NCBI GenBank assembly: GCA_003151295.1
Contig: PLXD01000139.1
Span: 1-5,028, forward strand
Length of the DNA stretch: 5,028 nucleotides
Direction: 5' to 3'
From: Chitinophagaceae bacterium
Lineage (GTDB): Bacteria > Bacteroidota > Bacteroidia > Chitinophagales > Chitinophagaceae
The notes beneath the pieces were generated by a model, which saw nothing but the letters and a program-made list of their open reading frames with translations, did not search any database and was not told the origin of the DNA. Made by a program: the position numbers and the translations under genes. This document shows positions 1 through 5,028 of this stretch, piece by piece. The first letter of the stretch is position 1. Every line of letters starts with the position of its first letter.

Positions 1-1
1 T

Positions 2-1306
2 AAACCGGTCTCGGGGGGTATTCACCTGATCATGCTGGCGCCGGGCCATTTTCATGCCGCCTTGCTACAGAAATATACAAATGCGCAGATCGATCCTACG
101 GTGCATGTGTATGCGCCAGAGGGCCCGGAACTGCAGGCCCATCTTGACCTTATTGACCGGTATAATACCCGTGCGGAGGATCCCACCGGCTGGAAGGAGA
201 AAGTATATGCCGGTCCGGATTACCTGGAAAAGATGCTGCTCGAGAAGCCGGGCAATGTGGTGGTGATCGCCGGTAATAACCGGTGGAAGACGTATTATAT
301 CAAACAATCGGTGGATGCCGGACTGAATGTATTGGCGGATAAGCCCATGGTCATTACGACGGATGGATTTGAAAAGCTAAGGAAGGCATTTGCGGACGCA
401 GGGAAAAATAAGGTATTGCTCTACGATATCATGACGGAGCGATATGAGATCACGAATATCATGCAGAAGGAATTATCCCTGAATCCTGCGCTCTTCGGGG
501 AACTCGAAGAGGGAACGCCGGAAGACCCGGCCATCGAAATGGAAAGCGTCCATTATTTTTATAAGGAGGTCTCGGGATCTCCGCTGGTAAGGCCGGCCTG
601 GTATTTTGATGTGCAGCAGCAGGGCGAGGGGATCTCCGATGTGACCACACACCTGGTGGATTTGGTCCAATGGGAATGCTTCCCTCGGAAGGTACTGGAT
701 TATAAGAAGGATATCCGGATGCTATCCGCCAGGCACTGGGCCACTGTATTGAGTCCCTCCGAATTCACCCGTGTCACGAAGATGGAAAGCTATCCCGATT
801 ACCTAGAGAAAGATGTTACAGACAGCCTGTTACAAGTCTATGCCAATGGAGCCATGAATTATACCATCAAAGGCATTCATGTCCGGGTATCCGTCACCTG
901 GAAATACCAGGCGCCGGCTGGCACGGGCGATACCTATTATGCGATGTTGAAAGGGACGAAGGCCAAACTGATCATCCGGCAGGGTAAAGAGGAGCAATAC
1001 AAACCCGTGCTGTATATCGAGCCGGTGAATACCGGTGGACAGGACCAGACGGAGCAGGCCCTGAAGAGCGCCCTGGAAGCGCTGCAGCCCGCTTATCCGG
1101 GGGTGGGATACAAAAAGAGCGAAGCAGGATGGGCGCTGGTCATCCCGGGGAAATACGATATCGGACATGAACAGCATTTTGCAGCTGTGGTGAAAAATTA
1201 TATCGGTTACCTGCAAAAAGGCAGTTTGCCCGATTGGGAGATCGCCGATATGCTGGCCAAATATTATACGTTGACCCAGGCGCTAAAAATGGCCGTTCAG
1301 CCTTAG
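2..1306 (+). CDS. Gfo/Idh/MocA-type oxidoreductase, PGHFHA subfamily with Oxidoreduct_C domain (5' partial)
   Basis: The frame is open from base 2, so the true start and any export signal lie upstream; the ATG at 32 is internal, because the ten codons before it supply the first Rossmann strand (IHLIML). 434 residues are present. Numbering from the Met at 32, the N-terminal part (about 1-130) is the nucleotide-binding half: APGHFHAALLQ sits where the glycine-rich loop normally is, NVVVIAGNN is a further strand, and LADKPM (102-106) carries the Lys of the family's E/DKP motif. THLVDLVQW (206-214) has a His-x-x-Asp arrangement where the active-site His is expected. The rest matches the C-terminal domain of the Bacteroidota 'putative oxidoreductase' family (PF16490 type). 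Known members of the superfamily use NAD(P) to oxidise or reduce sugars. With a DUF1080 gene next downstream, oxidation of a glycoside to a 3-keto-glycoside is the likeliest job, but substrate and cell location are inferred. The family call is firm; the reaction is not. Confidence 0.9.
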   Translation, partial: KPVSGGIHLIMLAPGHFHAALLQKYTNAQIDPTVHVYAPEGPELQAHLDLIDRYNTRAEDPTGWKEKVYAGPDYLEKMLLEKPGNVVVIAGNNRWKTYYIKQSVDAGLNVLADKPMVITTDGFEKLRKAFADAGKNKVLLYDIMTERYEITNIMQKELSLNPALFGELEEGTPEDPAIEMESVHYFYKEVSGSPLVRPAWYFDVQQQGEGISDVTTHLVDLVQWECFPRKVLDYKKDIRMLSARHWATVLSPSEFTRVTKMESYPDYLEKDVTDSLLQVYANGAMNYTIKGIHVRVSVTWKYQAPAGTGDTYYAMLKGTKAKLIIRQGKEEQYKPVLYIEPVNTGGQDQTEQALKSALEALQPAYPGVGYKKSEAGWALVIPGKYDIGHEQHFAAVVKNYIGYLQKGSLPDWEIADMLAKYYTLTQALKMAVQP

Positions 1307-1366
1307 CTTCGACGATTAACGATGCGGCCCTCGCACATCAAACAGAAGATATTAAAATTCACTGAT

Positions 1367-2095
1367 ATGCATATACGTAAATGGTCCGTATTTATAAAGG
1401 CGCTATTCCTGTTCATTGTCTGCCAGTTTCATGGCTTCCCGGACATTGGGGAAAAGGGAACCGTGCAGCATGAATGGGAGGTCCTGTTTGACGGAAAAAA
1501 CATGGACAAATGGATGAGCGTTCACCCGGATGGTCAGCCATCCGATGGATGGGCGATCGAAAAAGGGACTCTTAGCGTAAAGGATCATAGCAAGGGTAAG
1601 GACATTATCACGCGGGAGGAGTATGGCAATTTCGAGCTGGTCTTCGATTTCAACCTGATGGATACCGCCAATAGCGGGATCAAATACCTGGTAGCCGACA
1701 TCAAAAACAATCACACGGGGAAAACGGAGTGGAACGGCCCCGAATACCAGATCATTGACGACTTCAACCATCCCGAAGTCAAAAACCATGCACATGAGAT
1801 AGCCTCTACCGCTTCCCTCTACCTGGTATATACCCCGGTCAATAAAAAGCTCCTGCCGTCCGGGAGTTGGAACAGCGGAAAAATTATTGTCAACGGTACT
1901 CATATCGAACATTGGCTGAATGGCGTGAAGGTAGTCAGCTGCGAAAGGGGCACGAAGGATTTCCGTGACCGGATGGCCGCGACCAAATTCAATGTGTATA
2001 ATAAATACGGGGAATTGCCCGGCGGGCATATCATGCTCACGGATCATGATGGCGACAAGGTATATTTCCGGAATATCAGGATACGAAGATTATAA
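1367..2095 (+). CDS. Exported DUF1080 protein (3-keto-disaccharide hydrolase family)
   Basis: 242 residues from the ATG at 1367. An in-frame ATG at 1322 would add 15 residues (MRPSHIKQKILKFTD) in front of what already looks like a complete signal peptide: basic MHIRK, then a hydrophobic core to about residue 19. I therefore prefer 1367, which also has AT-rich sequence before it. The core contains FIVCQ, but FIV is a poor lipobox, so a secreted or periplasmic form is likelier than a lipoprotein. The mature part is one PF06439 concanavalin-like beta-sandwich with the usual landmarks: WEVLFDGKNMDKW (37-49), GWAIEKGTL (61-69), FELVFDFNL with NSGIKY (89-107), GPEYQIIDD (124-132), and GSWNSGKIIVNGTHIEHWLNG (166-186). 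Proteins of this family cleave 3-keto-glycosides made by Gfo/Idh/MocA partners, and such a partner ends 60 bases upstream. The membrane acyltransferase starts one base after this stop, so co-transcription is very likely. The exact glycoside cannot be read from the sequence. Confidence 0.9.
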   Translation: MHIRKWSVFIKALFLFIVCQFHGFPDIGEKGTVQHEWEVLFDGKNMDKWMSVHPDGQPSDGWAIEKGTLSVKDHSKGKDIITREEYGNFELVFDFNLMDTANSGIKYLVADIKNNHTGKTEWNGPEYQIIDDFNHPEVKNHAHEIASTASLYLVYTPVNKKLLPSGSWNSGKIIVNGTHIEHWLNGVKVVSCERGTKDFRDRMAATKFNVYNKYGELPGGHIMLTDHDGDKVYFRNIRIRRL

Positions 2096-2096
2096 T

Positions 2097-3218
2097 ATGG
2101 ATAAAGAAGTCTCCTTACCGGTCAAGCCCCAGCGCTTATATTCGCTGGATACCCTGCGGGGGTTCGATATGCTTTGGATCATGGGGCTGGGGCCCGTCCT
2201 GGCGGATGTTGCCAAGCTATCGGGTTCGCCTTTCTGGATTGCTTTTTCCGACCAGTTCGAACACCCTGTCTGGAACGGTTTTACTTTCTGGGATCTGATC
2301 TTCCCGCTTTTTATGTTCCTGGCGGGGGTATCGACACCCTATTCCGTGGGCAGGGAACTGGAGAAGGGTAAGAGCAAGGGGGAGTTGCTCCTTAAGGTCA
2401 TCAAACGAGGGGTCATCCTCATTTTGCTGGGGATCATCTATAATAACGGGCTGCAGATCCGGCCCATTTCGGATATCCGTTTCCCCAGCGTGTTGGGAAA
2501 AATAGGCGCAACGTATGTGTTTGCCAATATCGTTTATTTATATGCCAATAAGACCATGCAATGGGTCTGGTTCTGGGTATTCCTGGTCGGGTATTGGGTA
2601 TTATTGAAATGCACATCGGCGCCAGGGTATCCCCATGGCGATCTGACGGAGCCCGGTAATTTTGCTTCTTATGTCGACCGTAGCGTCCTTCCGGGCAAAC
2701 TTGCCAGGGGAATACATGACACGGTAGGATTGGTCTGCACCATACCCGGGATCGACAATGTTTTGCTGGGGATATTTGCCGGTAAGCTTTTGAAAAGCGG
2801 GCGCTTTGGGCCCATGGGGAGTGTAAAATGCCTGGCCTTAGCCGGGGTCATCTCCATCGGGCTGGGCTTTCTTTGGAGCCTGGATTTCCCATTCAATAAA
2901 AATATGTGGTCGAGCTCTTTCGTGTTGCTCACGGGGGGAATCAGCTTGCTCCTGCTCTCGCTGTTCTACTATCTCATCGATGTGCGGGGATACCGGCGAT
3001 GGACCCTGTTCTTTCGCGTGATCGGTATGAATTCCATCCTTATTTATATCTCGCATATCGTCATCAATTGGAAATATGCGACCAACGGGTTTTTCAAATG
3101 GCTGGGACAATTAGCCGGCATGCCGTACGACGAAGTAGTCCTTGGGATCTGCGCCTTGTTGCTGCAATGGGGGTTTTTGTACTTTTTGTATAAGAAGCAG
3201 ACCTTTCTGCGGATTTAG
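2097..3218 (+). CDS. Membrane acyltransferase, DUF5009 / COG4299 (HGSNAT/NagX-like)
   Basis: 373 residues, starting at the ATG one base after the DUF1080 stop. The frame stays open upstream to 1965, but that stretch lies inside the DUF1080 gene and reads as nonsense, while MDKEVSLPVKPQRLYSLDTLR gives the family's normal N-terminus. Visible family motifs: SLDTLRGFDMLWIMG (16-30), EHPVWNGFTFWDLIFPLFMF (55-74), DTVGLVCTIPGIDNVLLGI (208-226), PFNKNMWSSSFVLLTGG (265-281) and GMNSILIYISH (310-320). About ten hydrophobic segments span the inner membrane. His56 in the EHPVWNG motif lines up with the catalytic His of human heparan-alpha-glucosaminide N-acetyltransferase, which passes acetyl from cytosolic acetyl-CoA to a sugar amine across the membrane. 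The bacterial relative NagX sits in N-acetylglucosamine gene sets. The position in a sugar operon supports acetylation of a sugar or glycoside, or sugar transport; the substrate is unknown. The last supported gene of the apparent operon. Confidence 0.88.
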   Translation: MDKEVSLPVKPQRLYSLDTLRGFDMLWIMGLGPVLADVAKLSGSPFWIAFSDQFEHPVWNGFTFWDLIFPLFMFLAGVSTPYSVGRELEKGKSKGELLLKVIKRGVILILLGIIYNNGLQIRPISDIRFPSVLGKIGATYVFANIVYLYANKTMQWVWFWVFLVGYWVLLKCTSAPGYPHGDLTEPGNFASYVDRSVLPGKLARGIHDTVGLVCTIPGIDNVLLGIFAGKLLKSGRFGPMGSVKCLALAGVISIGLGFLWSLDFPFNKNMWSSSFVLLTGGISLLLLSLFYYLIDVRGYRRWTLFFRVIGMNSILIYISHIVINWKYATNGFFKWLGQLAGMPYDEVVLGICALLLQWGFLYFLYKKQTFLRI

Positions 3219-3317
3219 ATGATAATTTTTTTTGGGATGCCCACCAATTTAACAAGGAAAGAACCACCAGGATTTTAGCGAGTATGTAAAAAAGGATGTT
3301 GGTAGAAAAATATTTAA
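3219..3317 (+). other. AT-rich intergenic stretch without a clear terminator or promoter
   Basis: These 99 bases separate the acyltransferase from the small gene at 3318. GC is about 37% in 3241-3300 by hand count, against roughly 50-60% in sampled parts of the flanking genes. A run of eight T's (near 3226-3233) is not preceded by a stem, so it does not make an intrinsic terminator. The only nearby hairpin, TGGG-ATG-CCCA at 3233-3243, is too short and comes after the T's. I see no match to the Bacteroidota promoter pattern (TTTG then TAnnTTTG). Part of the stretch may be a gene remnant, listed separately. Confidence 0.5.
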
Positions 3318-3321
3318 ATGA
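3253..3321 (+). pseudogene. Possible C-terminal remnant of a gene that preceded the small ORF
   Basis: After an in-frame TAA at 3250, this frame gives 22 codons ending DFSEYVKKDVGRKIFK and then TGA at 3319-3321. That stop overlaps the ATG at 3318 of the next gene as ATGA, the layout typical of translationally coupled gene pairs. The residues look protein-like rather than random, and polymorphic toxins often end with comparable basic tails just before an immunity gene. A second short frame, DDNFFWDAHQFNKERTT at 3218-3268, is offset by one base and could be the preceding piece after a frameshift. Neither piece has a plausible start or full-length domain. An in-house translation cannot separate a true relic from chance at this length. 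Confidence 0.2.
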
Positions 3322-3605
3322 TTGCAATGAGCGATTTACTGGAAAATATAAAGGGTGTGAAGAGAATGATCAATGTATTTGGCGTTGACACGAAGGAGCT
3401 ATTTCAGGAAATCTCCCTCGAGATTCCGATCGAAGCGTTGAGAATCATTGTACCACCGAGGGATGGTGATACCATGCTGTATTTGGGATACAAACTAAAT
3501 ATCCAGCAAGTATTTGCATTGAACAATTATTTGACACGTAAGATTAGTCCGGATTTTGGGGCGTTCGCCTATTATTTGGTGTGTGAAGGAATCTATAAAG
3601 TATGA
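3318..3605 (+). CDS. Small protein resembling DUF7683; possible orphan immunity-like protein
   Basis: 95 residues, with no signal peptide and no membrane segment, so probably cytoplasmic. The ATG at 3318 follows an A-rich stretch (GTAGAAAAATATTTAA). In-frame ATGs at 3327 and 3366 are alternatives, and the one at 3366 would begin right at the conserved-looking part. From residue 17 the sequence has the pattern I recall for DUF7683-type proteins: a first strand (INVFGVDTKELFQEISLEIP), a helix (IEALRIIV), a PP-x-DGDTMLYLGYKL segment, a helix with QQVFALNNYL, then an acidic/aromatic end with DFGAFAYYLVCEGIY. Such small proteins often stand behind polymorphic toxin genes and may be immunity proteins, but the function is not established and the family match is from memory. 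GC is about 41% over 3361-3600 by hand count, clearly below both neighbours, which suggests separate origin. The protein-like translation supports a real gene. Confidence 0.65.
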   Translation: MIAMSDLLENIKGVKRMINVFGVDTKELFQEISLEIPIEALRIIVPPRDGDTMLYLGYKLNIQQVFALNNYLTRKISPDFGAFAYYLVCEGIYKV

Positions 3606-3686
3606 AAAAAGACGGCAACAAAGCCAAAATCACTTTTAGTCATTGCCAAATTATCGTAGTTTCGACGATATATTCGTTTTCTCTAT
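3606..3686 (+). other. Upstream region of the channel gene
   Basis: 81 bases between the small gene and the channel gene. It holds a small inverted repeat (listed separately) and the octamer TATATTCG at 3669-3676, one base off the Bacteroidota -7 consensus TAnnTTTG. The nearest upstream TTG (3643-3645) is about 23 bases away, slightly long, and the octamer would leave only about ten bases before the ATG at 3687, so I do not call a promoter. No Shine-Dalgarno is visible before 3687, as is usual for this phylum. Confidence 0.4.
3652..3670. repeat. Short perfect inverted repeat upstream of the channel gene
   Basis: TATCGT and ACGATA form a perfect six-base-pair stem around a seven-base loop (AGTTTCG), followed by a T-rich but interrupted tail (TATTCGTTTTCTC). 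The stem is AT-rich and short. It could be a weak terminator for the small gene, an operator for the channel gene, or chance. Confidence 0.3.
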
Positions 3687-5028
3687 ATGAAAATCGCCCT
3701 GTTGTTTTTGATGATGTCGTCTTTTTTTGGAATAACAGTTGTTCGCGGCCAGGACACCACCGGCCCCGTCACTGCCAATCGCGTCCCCCATTCGGGGCCC
3801 AAAGTAGATTCGGCAAAACCAGGCTCTAAGGCTGAACTTAAAAAGCGAGGAACCTTCTCCCGGAAATACGTACGCAGGAAATTCGATTCTACCCTCTTCT
3901 CCAATAATAACGAGCTTACCACCAGCGACTACCTGGACAACCTGGATAAAATTTTCCAGATGCTGAGCGCAGTGCCTGCCACCACTTCCTCCTTCATCCA
4001 CCTCCCTGAAATCGAGGAACAGTTCGACCAGGAAGATTCGGCCCTGGCCATTATAAGAGACCGTATAACAATGGCCGATGATCGTTCCCTGAATGTACGT
4101 AACCTGCAGATGTTTAATACCCTGCTGGATGCGCTGGATAAGAATACGAGGAAGTGGGCCCAATACCTGGACAGCTACGATAAAAAGATGGACGGTATCA
4201 CGGATAATATAGCGGCCTTGAAAAAAGATACCCTGATGCTTCGTATTTTCAGGGATTCGGCGCTCCGGGATTCCTTTCAGATCGAGCTCCTGCAATTGAA
4301 GGTCAAATGGAGGGGCGCTGACAGCCTCGTCAAACTCTTTGCGGCGGAGATCAACGATTTGAAGGCCCGCGCCTCGGCCAACAGCATCAGCATCGACGAC
4401 CTGACCTACCGGGTGGATACAAAATTAAAAGAGGTGGGAAGCAAAGCTTTCGGGAAAGAGAGGAGATATCTCTGGGAACCCCGTTCTCCCGGCACAGTCC
4501 GGCGAAATTTTTCCAAAGAGGATTTTCAGCAATCCATCGACAGCGAGCAGCAACTGGCCAAATACTATTTTGCCAATTCGCGCAGCAACCGTTTCTGGCT
4601 GCTGCTGACAGGAGGGGTGTTCTTCTTTTGGATCTGGTATAATTTCCGGTCCCTGCGGCGGCGCAATAACCTTCAAGCGATCGAAAGTTTTCGGTTCCTG
4701 TACGTCAACTCCTGGCCATTCTACGCTGCCCTGGTTTTTATGCTCAGCCTGGCGCCTTTGTTCGATCTCCATGCTCCTGCAATTTATATCGAGACCATTC
4801 AGTTCCTGCTGATGGTGCTGCTGACGTTTATGTTCCGCAAGCGCCTTCCCCATTACCTGTTCTATGGATGGTGTATTTTTATTCTTTTATTTATTTTGAT
4901 ACCGGTCATCCGGATACTGGGCCTACCGGTGAGCATGCAGCGATGGGCCGATATTATACAGAATATATTTTCTGTTGTTTTTGGAATATTCTTCCTTTTG
5001 AACGCCCGGAAGCTGTCAGGCCTGATGA
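3687..5028 (+). CDS. Large membrane protein, probable MscS-family mechanosensitive channel, N-terminal part (3' partial)
   Basis: The frame is open from the ATG at 3687 to the window end (447 codons), so the C-terminus is missing. An in-frame TAG at 3657 rules out a more distant start, and this ATG gives a classical signal peptide: MKIALLFLMMSSFFGITVV, with cleavage likely near RGQ-D (about residue 22). Residues 23-300 are hydrophilic and largely helical, with probable coiled coil around 160-230; recognisable stretches are LFSNNNELTTSDYLDNLDKIF (70-90) and DDRSLNVRNLQMFNTLLDAL (131-150). Hydrophobic segments follow at about 303-319, 344-360, 367-383, 390-411 and 422-440. This architecture, and the SDYL and LNVRNLQMF stretches, match the long MscS-type channel proteins of Chitinophaga-like bacteria, which release solutes on osmotic downshock. 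The pore helix and beta domain that would prove it are not in the window, so the call rests on the front half. Codon use and GC resemble the first three genes, not the small gene before it. Confidence 0.72.
   Translation, partial: MKIALLFLMMSSFFGITVVRGQDTTGPVTANRVPHSGPKVDSAKPGSKAELKKRGTFSRKYVRRKFDSTLFSNNNELTTSDYLDNLDKIFQMLSAVPATTSSFIHLPEIEEQFDQEDSALAIIRDRITMADDRSLNVRNLQMFNTLLDALDKNTRKWAQYLDSYDKKMDGITDNIAALKKDTLMLRIFRDSALRDSFQIELLQLKVKWRGADSLVKLFAAEINDLKARASANSISIDDLTYRVDTKLKEVGSKAFGKERRYLWEPRSPGTVRRNFSKEDFQQSIDSEQQLAKYYFANSRSNRFWLLLTGGVFFFWIWYNFRSLRRRNNLQAIESFRFLYVNSWPFYAALVFMLSLAPLFDLHAPAIYIETIQFLLMVLLTFMFRKRLPHYLFYGWCIFILLFILIPVIRILGLPVSMQRWADIIQNIFSVVFGIFFLLNARKLSGLM

Noticed and set aside
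1403..2047. A 214-codon - strand frame.
   Set aside because: It is antisense to the DUF1080 gene, which carries clear family motifs along its whole length.
1965..2096. Upstream extension of the acyltransferase frame by 44 codons.
   Set aside because: It overlaps the conserved end of the DUF1080 gene in another frame and has Cys/Met/Ile-rich composition without family similarity; the ATG at 2097 gives the normal family N-terminus.
3226..3243. T-run followed by a TGGG-ATG-CCCA hairpin as a possible terminator after the acyltransferase gene.
   Set aside because: The stem is only four base pairs and follows the T-run instead of preceding it; on the opposite strand the run is A's, so it fails in both directions.
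3094..3327. A - strand frame with a hydrophobic N-terminal part (KYFSTNILFYILAKILVVLS).
   Set aside because: The hydrophobic part only reflects AT-rich sequence read in reverse, and the rest lies antisense to the end of the acyltransferase gene with an Arg/Ser-rich, low-complexity translation.
3643..3676. TTG plus TATATTCG as a Bacteroidota-type promoter for the channel gene.
   Set aside because: The -7 box has a mismatch, the spacing of about 23 bases is too long, and it would leave almost no leader before the start codon.
3602..3829. A 75-codon + strand frame starting MKKDGNKAKITFSHCQ, overlapping the stop of the small gene as ATGA.
   Set aside because: From about codon 29 it runs inside the signal peptide and periplasmic region of the channel gene in another frame, and it turns into Arg/Pro/His-rich sequence typical of a shadow frame.
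3651..4295. A long 214-codon - strand frame.
   Set aside because: It is antisense to the channel gene, whose + strand frame has a signal peptide, family-like motifs and continues open to the window end.

Overview
The window looks like a stretch of a Bacteroidota chromosome, most likely from the Chitinophagaceae or a close relative. This rests on three things: the protein families (a PGHFHA-type Gfo/Idh/MocA oxidoreductase, a DUF1080 3-keto-glycoside hydrolase, a DUF5009/COG4299 acyltransferase and a long MscS-type channel protein with a periplasmic front), start codons preceded by A/T-rich sequence with no clear Shine-Dalgarno, and a GC content of about 50-60% in the sampled parts of the main genes. 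The genus is an inference. All supported genes read on the + strand.

Layout. Positions 2-1306 hold the 3' part of an oxidoreductase gene whose start lies upstream of the window. After 60 bases comes an exported DUF1080 protein (1367-2095). One base after its stop begins a multi-pass membrane acyltransferase of the HGSNAT/NagX type (2097-3218). These three are tightly packed and probably form one operon. Positions 3219-3686 are visibly AT-richer (about 37-42% GC where counted) and hold a small gene of about 95 residues (3318-3605). That gene resembles the DUF7683 type of small protein and could be an orphan immunity-like gene. It is preceded by a short reading-frame remnant that overlaps its start codon as ATGA. 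From 3687 to the window end is the first 447 codons of a large membrane protein with a signal peptide, a helical periplasmic region and at least five membrane segments. It is most likely the N-terminal part of an MscS-family mechanosensitive channel; the channel domain itself lies beyond the window.

How the genes work together. Oxidation of a glycoside at C3 by a Gfo/Idh/MocA enzyme, followed by cleavage of the 3-keto-glycoside by a DUF1080 protein, is an established route in Bacteroidota and Proteobacteria. The first two genes fit that pair, and the membrane acyltransferase could acetylate a sugar at the inner membrane. The small AT-rich gene seems to be an accessory insertion between this sugar operon and the channel gene. 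No RNA gene, CRISPR array, insertion sequence or convincing promoter or terminator was seen.
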